A program made the position numbers and the translations under genes. 64,000 bases of DNA, taken from NCBI RefSeq assembly GCF_900115565.1, contig NZ_FOWW01000007.1:248001-312000 (forward strand), given 5' to 3'. The notes under the pieces are model-generated. The model was not told where the DNA came from and searched no databases. It was given only the letters and a program-made list of their open reading frames with translations. The stretch is from Amycolatopsis arida. GTDB taxonomy: Bacteria; Actinomycetota; Actinomycetes; Mycobacteriales; Pseudonocardiaceae. This document shows positions 15,600-24,604 of the stretch, in pieces; positions within the stretch are counted from its first letter, which is position 1; each line of letters opens with the position of its first letter.

Positions 15600-18457
15600 C
15601 CAAGAGCGTTGACTTCGCCGCGCTCGTGCGCACTCCCCGTCAACACCGTCGGCGTCGGCGGCACGGTCGGCGTCGTCGGCACGGTCGGTGAAGGGCCGCC
15701 GGCCGGGACGCGGCTGGCTCCGCGACACCATGTCGGGGGCACGTCGGCCAGCACCCTGGCGGCGAACCGGGCACCGTGGCAGATCACCACCACCGACCGG
15801 CCGTCGCCGACCTCGGGCCGGTGCGCGCTGCCGAACACCACGGTCCGTTGGTCCACCACCGCCAGTGCGGCCGGTCCGGTCGCGGCCGGGACGACGGTGG
15901 CGCCCGCCGACCGCAGCGGGTCCGCGTCCTCCTGGTCGCCGTCCAAAAGGACGCGTACGTCGACGCCGCGGCGCACCGCTGCCGCCAGATGGACGGGCAG
16001 GTCGGGCCCGGCCGGCCAGGACGGGCCGGGAAGGCACAACCACAGCGACTCCTCGGCCCGGTCCAGCTGGTCGGCCAGTGTGTCCGCGGGTTCGAGGTCG
16101 AGCAGGGCGTCGGCGCGGCGGACCTCCACCCCACCGGCGCGGCGCTGCTCGTCGAGCGCCGCCAGCGGCGTGCCCTCCGGCGCGAACCGCACGGCGTCGA
16201 GGTCGGCCAGCAGGTACGACCGGCGGTCGGCCCGGGTGAGCGCGGCGCCGAACTGCCGGGGACGCCGGGTCCACGCGCTGGCCGCGACGAGGTCGATCAC
16301 CGCGGTGGCGAAGCGTCGGCCGAGGCAGGTGCGGGCGGTACCGACCGCGGCGGCGAACCGGGTGTCGACGTCGCGGACCGCGGCCAGATCGGCGCTGGCC
16401 TGCGGCCGGCAGGCGGTGACGACGCCCAGCCCGGGGTGGGCGCACGCCAGCGCCCGGCACAGCAGCGCGCCGATCGGCCACCAGCCGGCGCCGCGCGGCG
16501 CGGCCAGCCCGGGCAGCATGCCGGTGTCGACCAGGACCAGCTCGGTGTCGGGTCCGGGGTCGCGGCGTGGCGCGCCGCCGCCGTGCAGCACGCGGTAGTG
16601 CAGGTCGTTGGCGAGCGCGCGCAGCGGCTGGCCGAACCGGAACTGCTGGCCGAGCACCGCGCAGCCGGGGTGGCGCCGGGCGTCGTCGGCGCGGCGGATG
16701 CCGCAGTGGGTGAACACGTCCGCGGCCAACCAGGTGCGCGCCTCGGGCACGGCCCGCAGCGCGGGTGGCCGCACCGCCGGCCCCGGCTGGAGGAAGTCGC
16801 CGACGAGCGCGGCGCTCTCCCTGGCCCGCGCGACGGCGAGGAGGACCTCGGCGAGCCGGGCGGCGCCGACCTCGTCGACGAGCACGACGTCGAACCGCTG
16901 GCCCGTGACGGCCGAGTTCACCCTGGCGGTGCCGAGCGTGGTCGCGACGACCTGGGCGCACGACACCGCCGCGGCCTCGGCCTCCTCCCGCTCGGCGAAG
17001 GTTCGCTCGGCCAGCCGGCGCAGCCGGTCGCGCAGCCGGTCGGCGGCCGCGGCGTCCTCGACCCGCCGGCGCAGTGCCTCCCGTTCCTGGTGCCGAGTGG
17101 GCAGGTCGTGCCGGAGGCAGTCGGCGGAGAAGCGGCGGTCCTGGTCGCTGGCGACACCGGCGGAGCGGGTCAGACCGATCTTGCGGCGCAGGGCCTCCGC
17201 GCGGGTGCGCGTCTCGGCCTCGGCCCGCGCGGCCTCGTCCAGCGCCCGCTCGGCGGCGGTCAGCTCGGTGTCGAGCCGCTCGACGTCGGCGGCGGTCAGC
17301 GGGTGCGCCGCGGCGCGGCACCGGTCGATGTGGTCCCGCAGCTCGACCCGCCGCCGCTCGGCGGCTCTGGCGGACCCGCGGCGGACCCGCCGGCTCGTGG
17401 CCGGGTCGGGCACGGTGTCGAGCCGGGCCAACTCCTCGGTCAGCTCCTCCGCCTTGGTCAGGCTCGCCCTGGCTTCGGTGGCCCGCCGCCAGCCCTCCCG
17501 CGCGGCGCGCAGCCCCGCCCGCGCCTCGGCGAGCGCCTCGGTGGCCTCGGCGTGCCGCGCGGTGACCGCGGCGAGCTCGTCGCCGAGGGTGCGCAGCCGC
17601 TGGGCGTTGTCGATTCGCCGGCGCGCGGCGAGGAACGCCTCGTGGCTGTACCCGGTGAGCGCGGAGTCCAGCTCGGCGAGCCGCTCCCCGGCGCCGGCCA
17701 GCTCGGCGAGCTCGCGCAGCACGGCGGTGCGGTCGGCGTCGGCGGGGCAGGCGGGGGCGACCGCCAGCTCGGCGCGGGTGGGAAGGCCGACCCTGGCGAC
17801 CTTGCCCGGGGAGAGCCGGCGACGCAGCGCGAGCACGGCGTCGTCCACCGCGGAGTCGACCGGGGACAGCAGCAGCACCCGCTTGCCGGCCGCGACCAGC
17901 TCCTCCACCGCGGCGACCAGCACGTGGGTCTTGCCGGTGGCCGGTGGACCCCAGACCAGATGCAGGCCGGGGCCCCGACATGCCGCGTAGGCAGCACGCT
18001 GGTCGTCGACGAGCCCGGCTGCCGGAGGTGCCGAATCGCGCAGTGGATCGGGCAGTGGGTCGACGGTGCCGGTGGCGAGCCGGTCGGCCAGCGGCGCGTC
18101 ACCGAGCCGGCGCAGCCCGTCGGCGAGGCCGCGGAGCAGGGCGCGCGGAGACACGGTGGCGGCCCACACGTGGTCGCGGCCGCGGGGCGGGTCGGGCAGC
18201 CGGAGCCGCAGGACGCCGCCGGCGAGGTGGGCGGCGTCGGCGGGGACCGCGGTGTCGTGCCGGGGTCCCCGCGGGCCGGCGACGCAGACGTGCCGCAGGT
18301 GCTCGGCGCTGATGCGGCGGTCGCGCAGGTCGACGGCGTACCAGCCGGCGTCGGGCAGCGGGACCGGGGTGCCAAGCGGGGTCCACGGGCCGGTCTCGCG
18401 GACGTGGGCGAGCTCCTGCTCGACCGCGTGGGCAGCGTCCCGCCGCCAGTCCGTCAT
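15596..18457 (-). CDS. SF1 (AAA_11/AAA_12) helicase with coiled-coil insert and degenerate PLD-like C-terminus
   Basis: A 953-residue UPF1/DNA2-like helicase. Walker A is GPPATGKT (170-177), Walker B is VLVDEVGAA (525-533) and motif III is GDFLQPGP (about 557). A charged coiled coil of roughly 230 residues (about 255-490) separates the first motifs. The second RecA lobe follows (QQFRFGQPLR; VVTACRPQ). The last 110 residues resemble a phospholipase-D domain (LWLCLPGPSWP, RRGVDVRVLLDGD, VVDQRTVVFGSAHRP), but the HxK of the catalytic motif is absent, so this domain is probably inactive. Helicase plus PLD recalls MkoC of type II Mokosh defence. First of a three- or four-gene operon. Confidence 0.85.
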   Translation of the reverse strand: MTDWRRDAAHAVEQELAHVRETGPWTPLGTPVPLPDAGWYAVDLRDRRISAEHLRHVCVAGPRGPRHDTAVPADAAHLAGGVLRLRLPDPPRGRDHVWAATVSPRALLRGLADGLRRLGDAPLADRLATGTVDPLPDPLRDSAPPAAGLVDDQRAAYAACRGPGLHLVWGPPATGKTHVLVAAVEELVAAGKRVLLLSPVDSAVDDAVLALRRRLSPGKVARVGLPTRAELAVAPACPADADRTAVLRELAELAGAGERLAELDSALTGYSHEAFLAARRRIDNAQRLRTLGDELAAVTARHAEATEALAEARAGLRAAREGWRRATEARASLTKAEELTEELARLDTVPDPATSRRVRRGSARAAERRRVELRDHIDRCRAAAHPLTAADVERLDTELTAAERALDEAARAEAETRTRAEALRRKIGLTRSAGVASDQDRRFSADCLRHDLPTRHQEREALRRRVEDAAAADRLRDRLRRLAERTFAEREEAEAAAVSCAQVVATTLGTARVNSAVTGQRFDVVLVDEVGAARLAEVLLAVARARESAALVGDFLQPGPAVRPPALRAVPEARTWLAADVFTHCGIRRADDARRHPGCAVLGQQFRFGQPLRALANDLHYRVLHGGGAPRRDPGPDTELVLVDTGMLPGLAAPRGAGWWPIGALLCRALACAHPGLGVVTACRPQASADLAAVRDVDTRFAAAVGTARTCLGRRFATAVIDLVAASAWTRRPRQFGAALTRADRRSYLLADLDAVRFAPEGTPLAALDEQRRAGGVEVRRADALLDLEPADTLADQLDRAEESLWLCLPGPSWPAGPDLPVHLAAAVRRGVDVRVLLDGDQEDADPLRSAGATVVPAATGPAALAVVDQRTVVFGSAHRPEVGDGRSVVVICHGARFAARVLADVPPTWCRGASRVPAGGPSPTVPTTPTVPPTPTVLTGSAHERGEVNALG

Positions 18458-18618
18458 CCATCACTCCCAAGGTCGTTCCCGTCGGTCCGCGTCCGTTCAC
18501 CACGAGTAAACCAAGAGCGCCCGAGCAAATACAGAGCGTAACCCCTCCGGTGGAAAACCTGGGCGCGGGCGAAACGCGGGCGGGTCGAGCGGCGATAGAG
18601 CCGGATCCCGGCCGCCGG

Positions 18619-18957
18619 TCAGAAGCGGCCCTCCGGGTCGAGGTCGATCTCCTCCAGCAGGGGAACCGGGCTCGGGGCCGATGGGCAGCCGGGGTAGGGC
18701 CGCCACCGGCCGCCGCGGTCGCGCCAGTACAGCGACCACCGGCCGTCGTCGCCGAGGCGGAGCTGGGCGAACTCGTGGACGATCCACTCGGCCGTCGACC
18801 CGGGTTCGGCGGTCCAGGGCAGCCGGCGCTGGACCAGGGTCACCGAGCGGCCGCGGCGCCGGCACTCGAAGCGGAGCTGCTCCCTGACGGTGTCCGGCAC
18901 CCGGCGCGCGCACCACCGCTCGATCTGCCGGAGCGCGAACTCGGAGATGGCAGCCAC
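18619..18957 (-). CDS. DUF3024 domain protein
   Basis: A 112-residue protein. ALRQIERWCARRVP, LRFECRRRGRSVTLVQRRLPW, AQLRLGDDGRWSLYWRDRGGRWRPY and PLLEEIDLDPEGRF follow the DUF3024 pattern from end to end. GTG at 18957 gives the family start (AAISEFALRQIE); the frame continues upstream but with atypical sequence. It is divergent from the MazG-like gene by 77 nt. Function unknown. Confidence 0.8.
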   Translation of the reverse strand: MAAISEFALRQIERWCARRVPDTVREQLRFECRRRGRSVTLVQRRLPWTAEPGSTAEWIVHEFAQLRLGDDGRWSLYWRDRGGRWRPYPGCPSAPSPVPLLEEIDLDPEGRF

Positions 18958-19034
18958 GCGGCCATTGAACCCCACCGGCGACGCGGAGGCAGCCGCTCGC
19001 GCCCCGTCCCGGGCGCTCGTGGTAGGCAGTTCCG

Positions 19035-19358
19035 GTGACACTCGACGACCTCGCCCTGCGGCTGCGCGACTTCGCCGCCGCCCGGAACTGGGAGCCGTTC
19101 CACACGCCGAAGAACCTCGTGATGGCGCTGTCCGGCGAGGTGGGTGAGCTGACCGAGCTGTTCCAGTGGCTCACCCCCGAGGAGTCCGCCGCGGTGCTCG
19201 ACGACCCCGGGACCGCGCACGACGTCCGTGACGAGCTCGCCGACGTGCTCCTCTACCTGGTTCGGCTGGCCGACGTCCTCGGGGTGGACCTGCTGGCCGC
19301 CGCCGAGGCCAAGATCGACCGCAACGAGCACCGCTTCCCGCCCGAATCCGTCGGGTAG
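19035..19358 (+). CDS. MazG-like nucleotide pyrophosphohydrolase
   Basis: A 107-residue all-alpha NTP pyrophosphatase of the RS21-C6/MazG-like group, which hydrolyses (d)NTPs, often dCTP or modified dNTPs, to NMP and pyrophosphate. LSGEVGELTELFQWL (about 32-46) carries the ExxE metal ligands, and VRDELADVLLYLVRLAD supplies the second ExxD pair. GTG at 19035 matches the family N-terminus (TLDDLALRLRDFAAARNWEPFH). It sits beside a decayed helicase-nuclease and may be a house-cleaning enzyme. Confidence 0.9.
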   Translation: MTLDDLALRLRDFAAARNWEPFHTPKNLVMALSGEVGELTELFQWLTPEESAAVLDDPGTAHDVRDELADVLLYLVRLADVLGVDLLAAAEAKIDRNEHRFPPESVG

Positions 19359-19429
19359 TTCCGCTAACCTCGGCGGTCGCGGCCCGACGGGCACCGAAGT
19401 AGCCACTTCGTCGCTGCCCCCACCCGCAC

Positions 19430-20200
19430 GTGGATACCTGCGTGCCGGTGTTCCTCGCCGATCTGGTCGACGCCGGCCTCGGGCACGTCGAGGTCCTGCT
19501 GGAGCACAAGCTGCCGCACAGCCCCATGCGGGTCGACGTCGTCCTGTGTGGGACCCATCCGTGCACCGGCGAGTCCACCTTCGTCATGGTCGAGCTCAAG
19601 CAGTGGTCGCACGCCGAGCTGCTCGCCGCCGACCTGGTGCTGCTCGACGCGCACACCCAACCCGTGTTGCACCCCGCCGAGCAGGTCCGCCGGTACTGCG
19701 AGTACGTCGTCGACGAGACACCCGCGCTGGAGGACCGTCCCCACGCCGTGCACGGGATCGCCTACCTGCACAACTCGCTCGGCGACCGGGTGCCCTCGCT
19801 GCGGCGGTACACCCCGAGCCAGTTCGCCCGGCTGTACACGATGGACGAGAAGGCGGAGCTGCTCGCCCACCTCCGCGCCCTGCTCGACCCCGCGGGGGAA
19901 CGGGATGCCGCCGGACGAGGAACTCGTCGGTGACGTTCCAAGGTTTCCGGCACGCCCCGGCCAAACCGCTGCTGAACCGGGCGAGCAGGGAGATCCGGGA
20001 ACGCGAGCAGTTCGTGCTGCTCGACGAGCAGCAGGTGGCCTACCAGTCGGTGCTGCGGGCCGTGGAACGAGCCAGGGTGGCGCGGCGGCAGACGGTCGTG
20101 GTCGTGCTGGGCGGCGGGTGTGCGTGTACTCCACAGATCCGGAGACGAGGCGGTTCCTCGAACCATGGCCTCCTGAGCCGGTCGGTGCCCGCCCGGCAAC
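19430..20200 (+). pseudogene. Decayed DUF2075 helicase-nuclease (N-truncated, frameshifted, internally deleted)
   Basis: Three pieces of one family lie in three frames. Piece 1 (19430-19933) is the nuclease-like domain without its first ~60 residues: FLADLVDAGLGHVEV, MRVDVVLCGTHPCTG, VELKQWSHAEL, VLHPAEQVRRYCEYV, AYLHNS. Piece 2 (about 19950-20115) is the linker: NRASREIREREQFVLLDEQQ, VAYQSVLRAVERA, TVVVVLGGG, which stops exactly where the P-loop GGPGSGKS should begin. Piece 3 (from 20118) is VCVYSTDPETRRFLEPW, typical of the C-terminal end. The whole helicase core between the P-loop and this end is gone, so the gene is dead. The right boundary is approximate. Confidence 0.75.
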
Positions 20201-20274
20201 CCGCTCCCCGACGGTGGGTGACGGACTCGATACCCTCGACTACCGCCGGGCCCGGCCGACCGGGAGGACACCGC

Positions 20275-22407
20275 ATGTGGCTACTCGACGAACCCGAGTT
20301 CGACCCGACCCTGCTCGACTGGCTCGCCGGGCTGAATCCCGAGCGGCTCGAGCGGATCCTCACCGCCCGGCCGGACGTCCTCGAGCCTTCCCCGCCGCGC
20401 CGGCTGGACGAGCTCGCCGAGCGGCTGTCCTCGGCCGAGTCGGTGCGCGCCGCCCGCCTGCTGGTGGGCACGCCCGGCGTCCAGCTGCTGCGCGCGTTGC
20501 AGCTCGGCTACGCGCTCGGCCACGAGCAGGGCGTCCCGCCGGCGACGCTGGCCGGTTGGCTGGCCGGCGACGCCGACCCGCGGGCGGTGCTGGACTTCCT
20601 CGCCGGCCTGGCGCTGGCCTGGCCGGACCCCTCCGGCGCCATCCACCTCCCGGAACCGCTGCGCGGCGACGAGTACCGCACCTACGGCCTCGGCGCCTCG
20701 CTGGCCGAGCTGCTGCCACAGGCCACCATCGCCGAGCTCAAGCGGCTGCGCGCCACCCTCGGCCTGTCCGGCGGCGTCCGCAAGCCCCAGCTCGTCGACG
20801 TGATCCTCGGCGTGCTCCGCGACCCCGGCCACGTCCGCGAGCTGCTGGCCGGCGCCCCCGAGGGAACGGTCGAGCTGCTCAACGACACCGCCCGGCACGG
20901 ACCCACCGTCCCGGTCGAGCGGCGATCCGGCGAGCCGGCCGAGTGGGCCCTGCGGCACGCCCTGCTGTGGACCCTCCCCACCGGCGAGGTGGTGCTGCCG
21001 CTCGAGGTGGCGGTGACCCTGCGCGGCCCGGAGCTCCGGCTGCCGCTCGACCCGGCCCCACCCGAGTTGTCGATGAACCCGGCCGACCCGGCCGACGTCG
21101 CGGTCCGGACCTCGGCCGCCGCGCTGCGCCTGGTGGACCGGGTCCACAGCGTGCTCGACGCCGCCGCCACCGAGCCGCTGCCGACGCTGCGCTACCGCGC
21201 CGACATCGGCCCCCGTGTCGTCAAGCGGCTGGCCAGGGACATCGGGGCGACACCGGCGGAGGTCCGCCTCGTCCTGGACCTCGCGACCGCGACCTCGCTG
21301 CTGACCGTCCGCGAGCTGGAGCCCGAGCCGCCCACCCGGGCCCGCCCGATCCCGCCGCCGCCGGACCTCGGCGTGGTGCCGGCGGAGCGGGCCGCCCGAC
21401 TGCGCAGCGCCGGCTCGGCCGCGCTGTTCCGCACCCTGCTCGGCGCGTGGTGGACGCTGGACGCCAGCCCGCTCGCCGACGAGCACGCGGTGCGCGGCCT
21501 CGGCGCCGCCGCCGTCCGGCACCTGCGGCAGCTGACCCTGCGGCTGCTCTGCCACCTCGAACCCGGGTCCGGCCTCGCCGACGAGAAGGCGCTGCTCGAA
21601 CTGGCCCGGTGGGCCGTGCCCGCGGTGCCCGCCAGCGCGGCGGACGCCCTGGTCCGCGGCAGCCTGGCCGAGGCGGAGCTGCTCGGCGTCGTCGCGGACG
21701 GCGCGCCGGGGGAGCTGGCCTACGCCATGGTCGCCGCGGGGCCGCGGCTCGACCCGGCCGCGCCGGAGCTGACCGGGATCGTCGATCGGCTGCTCACCGG
21801 CGCCGGGAAGACGGCGCTGTTCGGCGCCGACCTCACCGCGGTCGTCGCCGGCGCCCCGGACGTCCAGCTCGCCGCGCTGCTGGACAGCGTCGCCGACCGG
21901 GAGTCCCAGGGCGCGGCCACCACCTGGCGGTTCAGCCGGGCCAGCGTGCGGCGGGCGTTCGACCGGGGCACCACCGCCCCGATGCTGCTCGACGAGCTGG
22001 CCGCGGTGGCCCGGGACGAGCTGCCGCAACCGCTGGTGTACCTGATCAACGACGTCGCGCGCCGACACGGCGAGGTGGCCGTCATCGGGGTCGCCGGCGT
22101 GGTCGTGGGCGAGGACGAGGCCGTGGTAACCGAGATCGCCGGGCACAAGGCGGCCGGCGCGCTGGGCCTGCGCCGGGTGGCGCCGACCGTGCTGGTCGCC
22201 ACCGTCGACCCCGACACCGTGCTCCGCCGGCTCCGGCGAGCCGGGTTCGCCCCGGTGCGGCGCGACGTCGACGGCGCGCTGGTGATCGCCGAGCCGGCGC
22301 TGGCCCGGGTCGCCGAGCCGGAGCCGGAGCCGGCGGTCAGCGTGCCCAGCCCCCGCGCGCACGCCGAGCGCCTGCTCACCGAATGGCACGACAGACCAGG
22401 GCGCTAG
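20275..22407 (+). CDS. Helicase-associated protein with XPB/Ssl2 N-terminal-like domain (Helicase_C_3)
   Basis: A 710-residue protein. The N-terminal part is helical (WLAGLNPERLERILTARPD; ELLPQATIAELKRLRATLGL; GGVRKPQLVDVILGVL, a SAP-like segment). The C-terminal part has DELAAVARDELPQPLVYLINDVARRHGEV and LGLRRVAPTVLVATVDPDTVLRRLRRAGFAPV, the signature of the helicase-associated XPB/Ssl2 N-terminal domain. ATG at 20275 follows GGGAGG by 8 nt. Such proteins are normally encoded near the bacterial XPB DNA-repair helicase, but no XPB gene is within the window. It lacks Walker motifs and would be an accessory DNA-binding factor. Confidence 0.82.
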   Translation: MWLLDEPEFDPTLLDWLAGLNPERLERILTARPDVLEPSPPRRLDELAERLSSAESVRAARLLVGTPGVQLLRALQLGYALGHEQGVPPATLAGWLAGDADPRAVLDFLAGLALAWPDPSGAIHLPEPLRGDEYRTYGLGASLAELLPQATIAELKRLRATLGLSGGVRKPQLVDVILGVLRDPGHVRELLAGAPEGTVELLNDTARHGPTVPVERRSGEPAEWALRHALLWTLPTGEVVLPLEVAVTLRGPELRLPLDPAPPELSMNPADPADVAVRTSAAALRLVDRVHSVLDAAATEPLPTLRYRADIGPRVVKRLARDIGATPAEVRLVLDLATATSLLTVRELEPEPPTRARPIPPPPDLGVVPAERAARLRSAGSAALFRTLLGAWWTLDASPLADEHAVRGLGAAAVRHLRQLTLRLLCHLEPGSGLADEKALLELARWAVPAVPASAADALVRGSLAEAELLGVVADGAPGELAYAMVAAGPRLDPAAPELTGIVDRLLTGAGKTALFGADLTAVVAGAPDVQLAALLDSVADRESQGAATTWRFSRASVRRAFDRGTTAPMLLDELAAVARDELPQPLVYLINDVARRHGEVAVIGVAGVVVGEDEAVVTEIAGHKAAGALGLRRVAPTVLVATVDPDTVLRRLRRAGFAPVRRDVDGALVIAEPALARVAEPEPEPAVSVPSPRAHAERLLTEWHDRPGR

Positions 22408-22644
22408 TGTCCTGCGCCCGAAATCCGTCGAGTACGTGCTGGTTCGACCGTGGCCAGAGGTTCCCGGCCGTTCCGGGCGCGGGACACCAGCGGCCGGCCA
22501 GGTCCCCGGTCCTCACTGGCCTTGCCCGCCGGCGCGGCCGAGGGCGTCGGCCAACAGCCGGACCTCCTCCGGGTCGGGGCTGGCGGCGCCACGCTGAGGA
22601 CGGAAGGTGTCTCGGCTTCGACGCCACCAGCCCGACGGGCTGGG

Positions 22645-23373
22645 TCACCTCAACAGCGAGCCGTCCACGTAGACGTCGGCCTTCTCATGCGGGAACGCGA
22701 CCAGGCCGGTGATCTTCTCGCTCTCCGGCAACGGTGTCCGGTAGGACCACGCGAGGTCGGTGACCACCTCGTCGCCGGCGCGGACCGACCAGTACTCGGC
22801 GGCGCCCTTGTACGGGCAGTGCGTCACCGTGTCGGTGTGCTCCAGCAGGTCGAGCCGGACGTCCAGCTTCGGCAGGTAGTAGCGGGGCGGCAGGCCGGTC
22901 TCGAACAGCACGGTCGGGCGGCGCGACTCGGCGACCGTCACCCCGGCGACCTCCACCCGCACGTGCCGGGAGCTGGCCAGGATGTCCACCCGGACGTGCG
23001 GGTCTCGCGGGTGGGTGAACACCTCCTCGTCCTCCTCGAACCAGGCGTCCATCGCGGCCCAGTCGAGCCGGACGTGGTCGCGCAGCTCCTCGATCGGCGA
23101 CTCGGCGTACTCCAGCACCGCGTCCGGCGCCTCCCGCTCGCCCACCCGCAGCGTGCCGAGCCGGCCGTCACCGCGGCTCGGGGAGTGCTGGGTCCGCTCG
23201 CTCGGGGCGATCAGGTCGGTCCGCACGTCCGCCCGTGGGAAGTAGTACGTCGGGTAGTAGGGCACCTCCCACACCAGCAGCGGCCGGGTGGTGTCCGCCA
23301 CCACCGTTCCGGCGAACACCGCCCGCACCCGCTTCGCTCCTGGTTCCGTCCGCACCCGTCCACGTTCGCTCAT
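22645..23373 (-). CDS. DUF427 family protein with two domain copies
   Basis: A 242-residue protein with two tandem DUF427 units. In the first: VRAVFAGTVVADTTRPLLVWE, PTYYFPRADVR. In the second: VRVEVAGVTVAESRRPTVLFE, PRYYLPKLDVR, followed by THCPYKGAAEYWSV and VAFPHEKADVYVDG. The strand pattern and HCPYKG motif are diagnostic. The second copy keeps the motif, while the first has HSPSRGDGRLGTL at the same place and looks degenerate. ATG at 23373. Cytoplasmic; function unknown. Confidence 0.9.
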   Translation of the reverse strand: MSERGRVRTEPGAKRVRAVFAGTVVADTTRPLLVWEVPYYPTYYFPRADVRTDLIAPSERTQHSPSRGDGRLGTLRVGEREAPDAVLEYAESPIEELRDHVRLDWAAMDAWFEEDEEVFTHPRDPHVRVDILASSRHVRVEVAGVTVAESRRPTVLFETGLPPRYYLPKLDVRLDLLEHTDTVTHCPYKGAAEYWSVRAGDEVVTDLAWSYRTPLPESEKITGLVAFPHEKADVYVDGSLLR

Positions 23374-23438
23374 GTCCAGGCCAACACCGGATCGCCCGCC
23401 GAGATTCCTGCGGATTCCCGGACGATTCCGCGCGGCGG

Positions 23439-24092
23439 TCATCGGCGAACGGTGCGGACCATCGAGGCGTAGGCGACCACGTTGTCGACGTATTCCCCGG
23501 ACGCCCGGTCGAACACGCCGCCGCAGGTGATCAGGCGCAGTTCCGGGCCTTCGGTGTTGCCGTAGACCCGTTCGGTCGGGAACGCGGCCTTCGGGTACCG
23601 CTCCACGCGGTCGACGGTGAACTCCACCGACCACCCGTCGACGCGGTGCACGGTGACCACGGCGCCCCGCGGCAGCTCGGCCAGCCGGTGGAACACCCCG
23701 GGCACCTTCCGGTAGTCGACGTGACCGGCGATGACGGCCGGCCCGACCTCCCCGGGAGCGGGGCTCTCGGTGAACCAGCCGGCCGTCTCGGCGTCCGCCG
23801 GCACCTCGAGGCTGCCGTCCGGCTGGAAGCCGAGGTCGACGACCTCGCCGGTGCGCACCCCGATCGCCGAGATCTCCAGCCACGCCGGCCGGGCCGGCGG
23901 CAGCGGGGAGGCCGTGTCCGGCTCGGGCGAGGCGTCCGTAGCCAGCGCGCTGGCGGCCGGCACGCTCGGGGACGACGGGCCCGGCGGCGGGGTGACCGGT
24001 GGGCCGGCACACCCCGCCAACACCAGGACCGCGACGCCCGCCAGGCCGCGGCGGGTGAGCCGCCGCGCCGGCCGCGCCAGCAGTGTCGTCAC
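23439..24092 (-). CDS. Class F sortase (lipoprotein-like signal)
   Basis: A 217-residue sortase. The N-terminus is basic then hydrophobic with VLAGC (Cys28), so it may be lipidated; a 40-residue Pro/Ser linker follows. The catalytic triad can be read as His124 (VIAGHVD), Cys190 (LRLITCGG) and Arg196 (FDRASGEYVDNVV). Class F sortases are the actinobacterial group whose substrates are mostly unknown. GTG at 24092 lies 5 nt after the stop of the Excalibur gene, so the two are co-transcribed. No LPxTG-type protein is encoded adjacent. Confidence 0.9.
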   Translation of the reverse strand: MTTLLARPARRLTRRGLAGVAVLVLAGCAGPPVTPPPGPSSPSVPAASALATDASPEPDTASPLPPARPAWLEISAIGVRTGEVVDLGFQPDGSLEVPADAETAGWFTESPAPGEVGPAVIAGHVDYRKVPGVFHRLAELPRGAVVTVHRVDGWSVEFTVDRVERYPKAAFPTERVYGNTEGPELRLITCGGVFDRASGEYVDNVVAYASMVRTVRR

Positions 24093-24097
24093 CGAGG

Positions 24098-24604
24098 TCA
24101 GCGCCCGTCACCGCCGGTGTCGACGCCACCGGAGGGGCGCACCCGGACCTGCTGCTTGCCCGGCCCGCCGAACCGAGACTCGCACGCGTAACCGTCGCCG
24201 TCCCCGTCCAGCCGGTGCGGGTCAGACCGGTCGGCGTCCAGCACCGCCTGCGCCTGCGCCTGCGTCGCGAAGTGCCGGCAGTCCTTGTCCTGGCCGGCGC
24301 GGGCCGGCGCGGCGGGCTTCGCCGGCTCCGGGGCGGCTGGTTGCGGGTCGGCCGGCGGCGCCTGCGGCGGGGCGGGCGGACCGAACCGGGACTCGCACGC
24401 GTAACCGTCGCCGTCCCCGTCCAGCCGGTGCGGGTCGGACCGGTCGACGTCCAGCACCGCCTGCGCCTCCGCCTGGGTCGCAAAGTTCGCGCAGTCGTAG
24501 TCCCGCGCGACCTCCCCGGTTTGCCCGAGCGCGGAGCCGGTGAACGCCGAACCGGCCAGCAGGACGGCGGAAATGGACACGACAAAACGACGGGACAATG
24601 ACAT
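24098..24604 (-). CDS. Secreted protein with two Excalibur calcium-binding domains
   Basis: A 168-residue exported protein with an N-terminal signal peptide (SLSRRFVVSISAVLLAG, cleavage near ALGQ). Two copies of the Excalibur domain follow, each with DCxxFATQAxAQAVLD and the DPHRLDGDGDGYACE calcium loop, separated by a Pro/Ala linker. The two copies are almost identical at DNA level. ATG at 24604 has GGAGAGG about 10 nt upstream. The gene immediately precedes the class F sortase in one operon. No sorting motif is visible at its C-terminus, so it is probably a partner rather than a substrate. Confidence 0.9.
   Translation of the reverse strand: MSLSRRFVVSISAVLLAGSAFTGSALGQTGEVARDYDCANFATQAEAQAVLDVDRSDPHRLDGDGDGYACESRFGPPAPPQAPPADPQPAAPEPAKPAAPARAGQDKDCRHFATQAQAQAVLDADRSDPHRLDGDGDGYACESRFGGPGKQQVRVRPSGGVDTGGDGR

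Noticed and set aside
19035-19358. MazG-like gene as part of a toxin-antitoxin module
   Set aside because: It is a pyrophosphohydrolase of the RS21-C6 type, not MazE/MazF, and no toxin-like partner is adjacent.
20281-22389. Minus-strand open frame of 702 codons antisense to the XPB-N-like gene
   Set aside because: No recognisable motif and biased composition; the plus strand has a start with ribosome-binding site and family motifs.
12797-22407. A complete genomic island with attachment sites
   Set aside because: No integrase, tRNA target or flanking direct repeats were found, and codon and GC usage look like the surroundings.
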